64,000 nt of DNA from Nephrocerus scutellatus (lineage: Eukaryota; Arthropoda; Insecta; Diptera; Pipunculidae). Below, one piece after another: positions 41,881 through 51,626 of the stretch. The translations under genes and the position numbers were made by a program. The stretch covers positions 10,643,969-10,707,968 of the forward strand of contig OX352762.1 in NCBI GenBank assembly GCA_947095585.1. Direction: 5' to 3'. A model generated the notes under the pieces. That model was not told where the DNA came from. It was given only the letters and a program-made list of their open reading frames with translations, and did no database searches. Position 1 is the first letter of the stretch; the number at the start of each line of letters is the position of its first letter.

Positions 41881-42130
41881 TTGGTGTCTTTTATACTAAA
41901 CCCACAAATAAATTTATGTGCGCTTTTCAACCTCTCGGTCCAATTTTTCTATATTTATTTTGCTGCAAGTTATTGCTCAGCAAAAAAATCGAGTAAAAGG
42001 TAGCGAAAGTAGCACAAAGTGCACAGATCTACTACAATGTATCAAGTCAATCCGTACAGTGGAGCTATGCGAGAATACGTTTCCTAAATGCTACATTCAT
42101 TCGTTAGAAAACAAAAACAAAACGTGCTGT
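41861..42130 (-). mobile_element. Possible A-tailed retroposed sequence
   Basis: On the minus strand a sequence of unknown origin runs 42130 to 41883 and ends in about 20 A, with AAATAAATA some 60 nt before the tail. It joins J4 directly. This looks like a SINE, processed transcript or LINE 3' end, but no parent is recognised and its 5' limit is uncertain. Confidence 0.35.
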
Positions 42131-42769
42131 TGGTTTTAAATCAACACTCGCTTTGGTTCGTATATTAAAAAACAGCATTAATGTAATTACAATGAAAACA
42201 AGAATTTTAGTTTTGCGGTGCATTTTTTAACAGTTTTTTAAAAAAATAAAAAAAAATAACTTTTAAGACGGCAACGCTGTTTACAAGTATCGCGAAACAG
42301 TGGGATGGTTGGTAATTAAAAAACGCAGCACTGATCACTGAGTTATCGTTGTACTCGGAAGAAGTGCGGACGCGAAGTACGTAGTGTTTTGCGTCTTTCG
42401 GTCGTGTAACGAAAGAATGAAACCGGGAAACGTACTATTGATATTATACATACATATATACCTAATAATTATATTAATATAACATAATTAAAGAAAATTA
42501 GAAAGAAGAAGAGAAAACAACAACAATAAGTTGCGTGCGGGCGTCACGCTTTACCAACCTCTTCACATCTAGAGAAAAAAAAACTATTCTTGCTTATCAG
42601 CTGTAATGAAGTGGCAATGACGATCGATGATCGCTTCCCAGTGATAAGTGAATTCGCTGCATTTAAAATCGATTAAGTGTGACGATTGTTAAAAAACATT
42701 TGTTTAAACAAAAATACGTTACATAACTCCACATGTACTGGAGAGAATTTTAAAATTTGCGATAATTCT
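42131..42769. other. Unassigned interval
   Basis: No coding frame. The segment 42340-42430 is GC-richer (GTGCGGACGCGAAGTACGTAG) and ends in a purine-rich run, reminiscent of an insect 5' UTR, but I see no splice or start evidence. Confidence 0.25.
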
Positions 42770-43260
42770 GACTGTCAGTGTAAAAATAGCGAAATGAAGC
42801 TTTTAACTTAGCAAATGAATTTAAATTCTTATTATAAATTAGTTTAATAATTTGTTCAGCTGTGCTCTTAAGAGATTCATTGGGTGCTGGATACAAATAT
42901 CCTGCTTTGAATTTACTGCACTCGCTAAGTAAGTGACTGGCTGAAAAATTTCTATTGCAAAATTGGCAATTAGATGCACGGACACTCTTTTCTGTAAATG
43001 TTTGTTCGTTTAAGTATTTGGTGAGTCCAGTACGAAGACAGATGAATATCTTGCCCTCTTGGCGTGAGCATGATGAGGGATCCAGCTGGGGCTGTACACC
43101 AACGTTGGAAATTTAGCCAGTCGATTTTTTTTATTTGTTCAATGTGTTGCTCTATTAGGCTTGCAATGTCCTTATTTTCGGAGGGATGGAAGGTGAAACT
43201 AGGCGATCTGTTCTTTGCTGTTCTGTGGCTCTGACGGCAAGCGGTTTTGCACATTATGCA
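42770..43260 (-). pseudogene. I-like LINE, C-terminal region
   Basis: The minus strand reads SHRTAKNRSPSFTFHPSENK, WLNFQRWCTAPAGSLIM and SSYWTHQILKRTNIYRKECP, followed in frame by a CCHC-like SNCQFCNRNFSASHLLSECS. RNase H-proximal and C-terminal Cys/His blocks of this kind occur in I/Loa-type LINEs. RT and endonuclease are missing. Confidence 0.55.
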
Positions 43261-43721
43261 TTAAGCCACATTTATTTGTTCATTAGATTTGTAAGATAAT
43301 TTGTTTAAAGATGCGGCGGGCAGTTTATAATTACAAAAAAAAAATAAATTCATGAAGGTGGAACTAATCCCATTACTTTTCCCATTTGTGTCAGCAAGTT
43401 TTTCTGGTCATAGTATATTTCGTTTCTCTATCTCGCATTTATTTCGGTGTTTCGACAAAGATATTTTCTACTCAAGCTGTCCTATCCTACTGGCTGTGCA
43501 GAATGTGTCCGTTTGGTCGATTTTGCCATATATAACAAGATATTTGAAACCTAAAATACGCTTCTGTGCTTGGAGTTGCTTTTGAGTTTAAAGATGAGTT
43601 GCGAGTTGTACCTAAAATGCAGGAAAATGTTTTTCTTTTAATTTTGCTGCAGTGGATAATTCTTAATGAATTCATATAACGGGTCATCCATTTTGTACTT
43701 TCAAAAGCAAACGAAAATTAT

Positions 43722-43986
43722 AAATAATAATCGGGGCAACAGACAGTTGCAGTCCAAGGCCTGCCTAGCTTCCCGCGACCATTTGTGTTGGGCATGTATA
43801 TTTTCTTATACAAATGGAAGGGACCTAAAAATTTAATGCCGAATTCGAACGGCGAATTGAGAAGCTTTCCATGACAAGTTGGTACTCTCAGACATTCGCG
43901 AGAGGTGGGACACCGTGAAAAATACTTTTGGTGTTACTGGGATCCGAACCAAGAACCTCCTGCTCAGCAGTTAGCCACGGCGCCCA
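43722..43986 (-). mobile_element. tRNA-derived SINE, copy 3
   Basis: Full-length-looking element on the minus strand. B box is GGTTCGGATCC (one change) and the A box region is shortened (a deletion between ACTGAG and the head end, leaving TGGCTAACTGC). Body and tail (GATTATTATTTA) match the best copy at 32918. Confidence 0.85.
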
Positions 43987-44079
43987 CGTCGTAAATAAAA
44001 AATAAATAAAGATTTTATGCATTTTTTTGTTTGTTTTAAAGTTTGGACCTTGAGGTTATGTGTGAAACACTATATTATT

Positions 44080-44345
44080 TAAATGACCGCCTCTAGATCA
44101 GTCTGTCGATTCTTTTGAGATAATTTGTGACCCCTTTATACACATTTCGAGTGGTATTTCGGCCATAACGAATGTTGACCTTAAGATCTCTAAAGTTTGA
44201 GGTTTATCCACACAAACACGATGTTTCGCAGTGCCGTTCAAAAAAAATTCCAATGGCAGATTTTGGCGGCCAAATCAAGTCGCCGATGCGAGAAATTCGT
44301 GTCCTGGAAACGTGTCGCGCATTAAAGCAAAAATCGCTCGGTAAT
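44080..44345 (-). pseudogene. rosa-type mariner transposase, C-terminal fragment
   Basis: Broken minus-strand frames contain DLIWPPKSA-IGIFFERHCE, then (V)CVDKPQTLE-RDLKVNIRYG and the LKRID/MCIKGSQII region. This parallels WPPRSCDLTPLDYFLWG and the C-terminal helices of the intact relatives, with several one-base shifts. Confidence 0.6.
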
Positions 44346-44463
44346 TTAATTTAGTTTAAACCCATATCGCCCAAGTCAAAATCTTCAATCGCACGCCAGA
44401 AAAGGTCAGTTATTATACGACAATAGCGCTTCGCATTGATGGACACATTGAAAACAACTCAGA

Positions 44464-44555
44464 GAAATAAATTTATTCTCGGAGAATAACAAAAAACGCA
44501 TATCTGAATTTTGACAGGTAAATTTTTTCTCAAATTACTCCGACATAATAAACGC
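44464..44555. repeat. Short dispersed repeat, second copy
   Basis: AGAATAACAAAAAACGCATA, TTTGACAGGTAAATTTTTTC and ACTCCGACATAATAAACGC correspond to 25940-26050. Function unknown. Confidence 0.45.
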
Positions 44556-44624
44556 CCAGAGTCTTGGATCATTTCCTCCAACTCAGGCCAATCCAACCCA
44601 TTGTCCAATCCCATTATGAATGTT

Positions 44625-44760
44625 GAAGATTGGGTTTGCTAGGGATCCGGATGTCTTAACTTGGGTTATGACATTGGTCCTACCCACATAGTTGTGTCAG
44701 TTTATTTGGGATTCTGAATTATCTCATGACTTCCTAACTTTTGACATGACAACGTCTCAC
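44625..44760 (-). pseudogene. RTE-b fragment
   Basis: GATCCGGATGTCTTAACTTG, CACATAGTTGTGTCAGTTTA and TTTGGGATTCTGAATTATC match 8690-8760 of the RTE-b copy at 7766-9215. Fragment only. Confidence 0.6.
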
Positions 44761-44809
44761 TGCAAGGTTTAAGGGGTTCATGTTAAAAAAGTCAAATGTT
44801 AATTTTCCA

Positions 44810-45033
44810 CCGTTATGACACACTGTTAATAGTTTTTTCCTCTGTTATGTCACTATTTTAACAGTTGTTTCTTCTGTTATGTCACGATTTTAACAGTTTT
44901 TTCCTCTGTTATGTCACTATTTTAACAGTTTTTTCCTCTGTTATGTCACTATTTTAACAGTTCTTTCTTCTGTTATGTCACTATTTTAACAGTTTTTCCC
45001 TCAGTTATGTCACTGTTTTAATATCCACTGGGA
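44810..45033 (+). repeat. 32-bp minisatellite, seven units
   Basis: Units begin at 44810, 44842, 44874, 44906, 44938, 44970 and 45002, exactly 32 bp apart. Consensus CTGTTATGTCACTATTTTAA plus CAGTTTTTTCCT. The middle units are nearly identical and the first and last are diverged, as expected for arrays homogenised from the centre. Each unit contains an inverted CTGTTA/TAACAG pair that could form a small cruciform. Confidence 0.92.
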
Positions 45034-45227
45034 TTTGGTCATTCTCATTAGGAACTAGAATTTTTTAAACTAAGCCATTTGTCAAGCGATTCGTATGAAA
45101 TTCGGTAGGTAGGACTGAGATGCGTCCAACAGATGGATAGATCTTATATTTTCTGTTTTTTCTGCCCCGCCAGACATTGTCACGCTCAAAACCCGCGGCC
45201 GTGTATCCCACACAGCCGACCATTTTT

Positions 45228-45310
45228 ACTCTGGCTACGCTATGATAGGCGGCTTTAAAGTCTATAAACAGATCGTGTAGTGAGTTTGAATCTTTATATA
45301 TTTGTCGATC
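45228..45310 (-). pseudogene. RTE-b fragment
   Basis: TTTTACTCTGGCTACGCTAT, GATAGGCGGCTTTAAAGTCT and ATAAACAGATCGTGTAGTGA match 8785-8830 (RT palm region, FKAAYDSI block). The minisatellite at 44810-45033 and about 190 bp lie between it and the fragment at 44625, so they could come from one insertion. Confidence 0.6.
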
Positions 45311-45334
45311 TCCAGCCTTAGGGTGGAAGACGAA

Positions 45335-45637
45335 GATTTAACGTCATTTTATTCCTTACTATTATACAAAGATGAAAGTTTGCACTATGAATTGAATTTC
45401 AAACCTAACCTTGGAAACTACTGGACCGATTTTGATTAAGTTTTCACCATTGTACAGGAGGTTATAGGCGTCAGTTTTAGGGTCAGCGGTGATGGTCAGC
45501 GTGCGTAGAGTGGTCACTGGATGTGGGGTCAGTCAGGTTACTGCGTTGATGGTCAGTTGAGTGGGGTGGTGGGTGGTCAGTTGATTCGTGTAAAGTGTGG
45601 TGGGGGCAGCCGGGCAAGGCCGGGTATCTCAGCTAGT
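45335..45637 (+). mobile_element. Possible non-autonomous Helitron-like element
   Basis: Begins CATTTTATTCCTTACTATTA and runs through AAGATGAAAGTTTGCACTAT, AACTACTGGACCGATTTTGA and a G/T-rich stretch to GGGGGCAGCCGGGCAAGGCC and TATCTCAG-CTAG|T. Related end at 1-100. Dispersed repeats with 'GATGAAAGTTTG ... ACTGGACCGATTT' and a GCCGGG-CTAGT terminus are familiar from insect genomes. I assign a Helitron-like class only from the CTRR end; no Rep/helicase gene is present. Confidence 0.4.
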
Positions 45638-45811
45638 TCCCTATAATTATGCAAGAAGCAACATTCGCAAGAAGCAACATCATCACAGCAATAATAATTT
45701 GTTTTTGTTTTTGTTGTATGTGTACTTTGAACATTCCATATACAGATTTAGACAGTTCTGTTTAGTTTAGTTTGTTTCATGTTTGCATTCTGGAAATGTT
45801 GATGGAAAAAT

Positions 45812-46144
45812 AAATGCGGCCTCGGCCAAAACCTTCTCTACAGAAAGCCCAACTTTTCCGCTGATACACAGATTCATCTTTAAAAAAAATCCCAAATTTT
45901 TATGTATTGGTAATCAACAAAAGGGCAAAATCCATACGCAAATTTTCTGTTTCTCACTACCTCATCTTACGTTTCTCGCTCTATGCAATATCACCAGTTA
46001 GCGCGTTTCATAAAATGCGTCTGCTTATTCTTTGTACACTGTATTCACATCCCACAATTACAGACCCGTTTGGGATTGTTTCATTGCATTATTATACGTA
46101 CAGTTGGGCTTTCTCTAGAGAAGGTTTTGCCTCGGCCTGCATTT
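45812..46144. mobile_element. MITE (family M2) with 42-bp terminal inverted repeats
   Basis: Left arm 45812-45853 (AAATGCGGCCTCGGCCAAAA then CCTTCTCTACAGAAAGCCCA) is inverted in the right arm 46102-46144 with only a few differences. About 250 bp between. A single arm of the same sequence occurs at 47545-47590. No clear target duplication by eye; no coding sequence. Confidence 0.75.
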
Positions 46145-47284
46145 GTCGCTGTGTTGTCTTGTCCCTGGTGTGTTGGCCTTAATATTACTTTGGCAGTAGT
46201 ATGGTATTATCTCCCTAATTTGTGTTCGCCGAAAACTATAAAAACGTGTGACGCTCACACAAATTACGGGTAATCACAATTGCGGCTTAATTATGTTATG
46301 ACGAATTATTACTTAAACAATTTTTCATATACCCAATAAAGTTTTCTTAAAGATTTCCATTTAAAACTTTCATCGAAACGAATTGCTGACAAAGTGACAA
46401 AGTGAACCTACTCATAATTAAACGTGTCACTTGTCACGTAAAGTGTGTGATATCGTGTATATGATGTGTTGAAATATTATTTTATACATTTAATAATAAA
46501 CAACATTATAACAAATTATTGTTAAATACTCGTTCATTGTTGCTCTACGATATTCGAAACTGGTATTTGGTTTTATTTTCGGTTTGTTGTGTTTTCCATA
46601 ATGTGTTGCAGCTGTTTCGATTGTGACTAAGAAAGTAACGAAACGAAACCTACAACTGCTGATAAGACGGGGCAAAGAACCCTTTAAGAGCACACACAAC
46701 AATAAATAGCAGGAAATTGGATTATACTGAGCAAACAATAATTAACATTTTAAGGTGAGTCGATGCATTTCTGGTTGTGTTTCTGTGTATTTCTGTAAAT
46801 TTGTTTGCCGGTATTTAGCAACGTGTAACGCATTTTAAAATTTTATATGCATTTAAAATTTATCATCGTTTTGTTGTTTAATCAGCTATTTTCTGCATTT
46901 TCTAAATATTCTATACATAATGTATTCTTTGGTGTACTTCTTTTAAAATTTCAACTTTGTTGGCTGTATTAAGAGTAAAAATTCGCTTTAACGTCACGCA
47001 ACGTTATTCTTCACCTGTTTAAGTCGTGTCAACGCGGCGGCAACGTAAAAGCGTCTTTAAGTACGTAATGTTTTATGATACCAGCGTCGGCGCGACGCAC
47101 GTCGTCTATTGTTCATCTTGCGTACAGTTTGTGCCACAATTTCCTACAGGTACGCAGCATCAACGCGGCTACTGCTTTCTCACAATGGAGAAACGTTTTT
47201 GTTTCCTTAACATTTATTTCTTTAGGTATATTATGAACATTTTGATTTATTTGTTTTTTACAATATAAATAAGCGAATATTGCT
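46145..47284. other. Unassigned interval with a possible splice donor
   Basis: Non-coding by eye. At 46751-46760 TAAG|GTGAGT is a near-perfect splice donor (GT at 46755-46756), and the preceding 200 bp are typical of an AT-rich untranslated exon. No matching start codon or downstream exon could be assigned. Confidence 0.25.
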
Positions 47285-47512
47285 CACTTAGGAGCATAGG
47301 GCAGAAACATAATTCCTTCATCCTCGTCGATCTTGCTCTAGTCGTTTAGTTTCTCGTCACGTTCCAGTAGTCCCCGACTCATTCAACACTGATCTCCCCT
47401 TCGTCGTGTTCCTTCTTGTGGATTCCATTCAAACGCCATTTTTGCAATGTCATCATCCGGTTTCCTCAGAGTGTGACCAATCCACCGCCACTTTCTTCGC
47501 CGTATCTCAATC
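47285..47512 (-). pseudogene. RTE-a-like LINE C-terminal fragment
   Basis: The minus strand reads RRRKWRWIGHTLRKPDDDIA and KMAFEWNPQEGTRRRG, the WIGHTLRK and W-NPQG blocks typical of the C-terminus of RTE-type ORF2. The 5' side joins a lone M2 arm and W sequence. Confidence 0.7.
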
Positions 47513-47544
47513 GCAACTGTTTGACTAGATGTTTCGATAGTATC

Positions 47545-47590
47545 TGTGCTTTAAGAAAACAGTTGGGCTTTCTATAGAGAGGGTTTTGCC
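47545..47590 (+). repeat. Solo M2 terminal arm
   Basis: ACAGTTGGGCTTTCTATAGA then GAGGGTTTTGCCTCGG matches the right arm of the MITE at 45812-46144. It runs directly into a W element (GGGCCCGATC...). Confidence 0.65.
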
Positions 47591-47760
47591 TCGGGGCCCG
47601 ATCACTACCAAATTTTAATAGAAACCGGAACACATGTGCCCAAAGTTTCATTAAAATCGGCCTTTGGGAAGTGAGTTAAAAATTTATCGCAAGATTCCAC
47701 CGCCGACAGAACGAAGGACAGAACCATGCCCGACGCAAAGTTAATATAGAGCATTTAATT
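47590..47760 (-). mobile_element. Dispersed element W, copy 3
   Basis: Minus-strand copy of one module: AAATTTTAATAGAAACCGGA, ACACATGTGCCCAAAGTTTC, AAATCGGCCTTTGGGAAGTG and the end AAAGTTAATATAGAGCATTT. Confidence 0.65.
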
Positions 47761-47814
47761 AAAACATCAAACCCATAAAAATTAAAAATTTTCATGTAAA
47801 TTCTCTAATCGGAG

Positions 47815-48005
47815 ATGTGAACAAAGTTTTAAGAAAATCGGGTTAATTTTTAAAATATTTATATGGGCCCCCATCGGCCTGAGGCTCGAGGGGCTGCAAG
47901 TTTTCAATAAAATCGGGCTTGAAAGGTGGGTTAAAAAATGATTACACGATTTGGCCAGCCAGCCACAAACACAGGGGCGCGCGAAGTTAATATAGAGAAT
48001 TTAAA
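47815..48005 (-). mobile_element. Dispersed element W, copy 4
   Basis: Minus-strand copy: AAAATCGGGTTAATTTTTAA, TATATGGGCCCCCATCGGCC, GGCCAGCCAGCCACAAACAC and the end GCGAAGTTAATATAGAGAAT. Head-to-tail with copy 3, so the two may be one longer insertion. Confidence 0.65.
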
Positions 48006-48856
48006 AATAAAAGTCTTAACCAAAAGGTCTTAGCTAAGTCAGTCTTACGTTAGAACTAGCCTCTTAAGTCTTCGTAGACCACATAAAGTATTTGTGCTAA
48101 ATTTAGTGTCACAAATTTAACTTTTTATGTGGTTTTTGAATCATTTGGTACACAGCTTTGGGCAGGCGATGAGAAAATGTAGACTTACTACACCACCCTT
48201 TTAAGCGATAAGGAATTGAATGAAACTGCACACTAATTTCTCGATAATAAACTACATAGCAACGTGGATGACGCCGCTGATGCAATCACAAACATCATTA
48301 TTATTGTTATGAGAGACTTTACCCCTTCCAGGAATAAGTCTGTTAAACTAAAGGAAGATGGATGGTATGACTCGAGCTGTAAAGAGCCTTCTAGGATGAG
48401 AGAGGTATGTTTCGTTTTTACAAACTAACCCTTCTGAGGAGTTATCAAACGAGTCAGAAATGATTGCAATGCTCATCTTCTAGTCAAATTCGCCTACAAT
48501 CAAAAATTGAGGACAAAAATACTACAATGTCCCGAAGGAAGTAAACATTTTTGGTCATTCGTGAAAAGAATCAAAAATACAGCCTCGTCGTCGATTCCAA
48601 CGCTCATTTATAGTGAAATTCCAGATTTCAGGATCATATACAAGGCCAATCTGTTTGCTGCGCATTTGGCAGCTAGCTCCACGCTTGCAGACTGTTCTTT
48701 GTGCTGCTGCCTGCACCTCAGAGTATTGAACACTCTGTGGGAAAGTTATTCATTCGTACTCGTGCAGTTACTAGACTTTTAAAATATCTCAACACTCACA
48801 AATCCGCTGGGCTAGATGGTATTTCGCCATGAGTTCTGAAGAGGTGTTCCTCCAAG

Positions 48857-49411
48857 ATGGCATTACTATTGCGTAAGCTTTTCCATCAATCCCATTCTTC
48901 TGGACTCTTTCCGAGAAGGTGGAAAACAGCCTTTACCCAGCCCATAACCAAAAAAGGCGAGCCGTCGTCTCCTTCTTCGTACCGACCCATAGCACTTACA
49001 TCCATTCTTTTCAAGGTCATGGAAACGCTGATTAATTTTCAGCTCAAGAAATATCTTGAAACTAACGAAATCCTAAGTGACCGGCAGTATGGATTTCGTG
49101 GTGGGCAACTTTCTACTGGTAATTTGATGGTATATCTCACCGAACAGTGGAACCGGTCTTTGCATCAATTTGGTGAAAATAAAGCTGTTGCACTCGATAT
49201 TTCCAAAGCATTTGACAGTGTTTGGCATCAAGCTCTTTTGTTCAAAATGCGTGCTTATAGAGTCGATGAAAAACTGCTTCATTGGATCAGAAGCTATCTT
49301 TTGGGCCGCTCAATTCAAGTTGTATTGGACGGTTTCAAGTCTAAAGTTCATTACTTAAATACTGACGTTCCCCAGGGCTCTGTTTTGTCCCCGACTCTCT
49401 TACTCATTTTT
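48857..49411 (+). pseudogene. J1 reverse transcriptase, first part
   Basis: An open frame from ATG 48857 with FPRRWKTAFTQPITKKGEPS, SSYRPIALTSILFKVMETLI, DRQYGFRGGQLSTGNLMVY, KAVALDISKAFDSVWHQALL (first catalytic Asp in ALDISKAFD) and DVPQGSVLSPTL (primer-grip region). It runs without a stop into the W insertion at 49412, where LLLIF is followed by foreign sequence. Upstream of 48857 the RT frame is broken at several points (48480-48850). Confidence 0.85.
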
Positions 49412-49797
49412 AAATTCTCTATATTAACTTCGCGTGCCCGTGGCTAGCTGGCTGGTGGGCAGAATCTTGTGATTTTTAACACATTTCCTAAATCCCGATG
49501 TTATTGATATTTTGCACACATGTATATTTCCGGTGACAATACTTTCTATTGAGTGTGATCCGGCCGCGGGGTCGGGGTGCTCCCATAAAAAAATTTTTCC
49601 CCCGGCATTAGATGATTTCATACTATAATGACTGTGTTCTGTTTGCGTTGTGCGCTGTGTTCTGTTGGCAGCGCTGCTTGCTTTACGATTCATGTTGTTT
49701 TGTTGTTGTGTTGCAGTGCTTCGTATGTATTTTTATATTTCAGCATTTATAGTGGAATTCAGTATACTTTTTTACATACAAAATTTGTATGGGTTGT
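49412..49797 (+). mobile_element. Element W nested in the J1 reverse transcriptase
   Basis: The insert starts AAATTCTCTATATTAACTTC-G and ends TATGGGTTG. It splits the RT between codons that read SPTL-LLLIF on the left and (L)FINDLLIL on the right; the target was a T-run (CATTTTT/ATTAATG), and little or no duplication is visible. Near the right end, CATACAAAATTTGTATG (49775-49791) is a 17-nt palindrome with 8-bp arms, 6 nt from the junction. An end palindrome, no terminal inverted repeats and insertion into T|T would fit a Helentron/HINE-like rolling-circle element, but that is inference. This copy gives the exact ends of W. Confidence 0.75.
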
Positions 49798-49799
49798 TT

Positions 49800-50556
49800 T
49801 TTTATTAATGATCTTCTTATCTTATCTGTGACTTATTCTAATCCAATTCATTCTTTCGCTGACGACAGTACTCTCAGCTTCTCATATAAGTTTGATGAAC
49901 GTCCCTCCACTTCTCATGTGGAACTCAAACAACTTCGTATGTTAAATTCTGACCTAGACAGCATAATAATATGGGGAGAAAACCATCGAGTAGAATTTAA
50001 CGCTTCCAAAACCCAATGCTGTCTCCTGTCGTCTAAGCGAATCCTAAATCCCATTCCATTAACCATGAATGGCACTTGCATCGAGGAAACTGAAAATCTC
50101 GCAATTCTCGGTATGTGCGTTAACGACAAGCTTCATTGGAATGACCACATTTTTACCGTCGCCAAAAATGCTCCGAAATGTTTAGGTTGTCTAGCCCGTT
50201 GCAAGAAATATTTCACTCCCTCTGATCTGGCTACTATATACAAGGCTTTTATTCGCCCTAAACTTGAGTACAATTGCCAAATATGGTCTGGTGCGCCTAA
50301 AACTACTTTACATCAGCTAGGAAGAATACAAAACCGCGCGATAAAACTTATCGGTGACGCAAATATAGCGAAATCAATAGATTCGCTTGAACACCGCAGG
50401 AACGTTTCCTGCTTGTCAGTGTTTTATCGCTTCTTCTACCAGCGATGCTCAACAGAACTAGCCAGCTGCATGCCACCTCTCCTTGAAATCAACCGAATCA
50501 ATTCAGCTCGTGACGCTCTTAATGCTCATCAGTTTACCCTTAAACCCATCTTTTGA
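49800..50556 (+). pseudogene. J1 reverse transcriptase, second part
   Basis: Resumes with FINDLLILSVTYSNPIHSFA and ADDSTLSFSYKFDERP (catalytic FADD), then ASKTQCCLLSSKRILNPI, LAILGMCVNDKLHWNDHIFT, APKTTLHQLGRIQNRAIKLI and CMPPLLEINRINSARDALNA to about 50556. A frame change then leads into (TVKF)RDSFFSCMYVWNALPSS. This 250-codon open frame is the longest LINE frame in the window. Confidence 0.87.
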
Positions 50557-50790
50557 CGTACAGTTAAGTTCAGGGATTCGTTCTTCAGCTGTATGTATGT
50601 GGAATGCTCTGCCAAGCTCTGTCTTCCCACATCACTATTATCCTGAATGTCTGTGGATCACAAGCCAATAGATATATCCTCTTTTCTCTTTCATTTCCTT
50701 AACGCCAACTCTGTGCCAGGCATATAGCCGAGCATTATAAGGGTACGAGCCACTTTAAGTGTGCGCGAATTATAAAAAAAACTATGCTGA

Positions 50791-51600
50791 CTTATACGCA
50801 CATATACGTATATAATGTTATAAGCTAAAGAAACTTTTACTGAAAGCAACAACAAAACAAATCTTAGTTCTTTTTCACGACAATAAAACCATTTGCACAT
50901 ACGATTACTAAAAAATCAAACAAGTAGCCTTAAGTGCAATAAAAATTATTGTCATTTTGTGTTTTGTTAGCTGTTAACCTTTGACAGTGGAAGTCGTGCA
51001 CTGCCAAGGCAGACAAACCCACACTTTCGGTTTTGAGAGAGTCGAGACTCTAGATTTATATGACACTTGCGGCTATCGCAGATCAAATGAATTGTTACTT
51101 ATGTGTGGTTCACTTGAGTTTTTACAAATAAAAATTTTCAAATGCCCTCCTACTCAAGCCCGACTATTGACTTACATACTAAATGTAGTGATTGTGGTGG
51201 TGGCCGCACGAACAGATGCGGGTGAACAGTGCACAGCGTGTGGGTGCGCATTTTTATACGAGTTCTGGAAGCCGACTTAATTGTGCTGACATAATACGAC
51301 CTAAAACCACTCGACGGTGTAATTCTTTATCGTTAAAGCACCCACATACTCCGTGTTTATAAATTTTGAACTTCACTCTTTAACATCAAAGCCAGTGCTT
51401 GGCGTGTGACCAAAATTACGAGGTCACTTACAGTTAGATGTTTGTTAGCTGTCCTTGAAATGTGCCTATCGAAGTTGACGAAATGTTTATGCGTAGGAAA
51501 TAAAAGTGCTCCTTAGGACAGTTGTGCAAGTAGTAAATAAGGAAAATCTTGATCACCTGACATAGTTAAATTTTTTTGACGTGTAACGTCTTTATTTGAG
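50791..51600. other. Interval without recognised features
   Basis: One 99-codon plus-strand frame (50981-51280) shows no similarity I can identify and has no sign of being a gene. Otherwise AT-rich. Confidence 0.3.
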
Positions 51601-51626
51601 GTTGTGGGAGTTGACCAAAAAAAGCA

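Larger units (their letters stand above)
48310..50790 (+). mobile_element. Jockey-type LINE (J1), best copy
   Basis: Reads from the linker between endonuclease and RT, through RT and the C-terminus, to the family 3' UTR (ACGCCAACTCTGTGCCAGGC, AGCATTATAAGGGTACGAGC) ending in an A-run near 50780. The endonuclease and ORF1 are missing (5' truncation near 48310). It is split by a nested element W at 49412-49797. Apart from that insertion the RT frame is mostly open. Confidence 0.85.

Noticed and set aside
44810..45033. CRISPR-like array
   Set aside because: Repeats are contiguous with no unique spacers, and the sequence is eukaryotic. It is a minisatellite.
50981..51280. 99-codon plus-strand frame
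   Set aside because: No recognisable domain, start context or repeat; length is within chance for this window.
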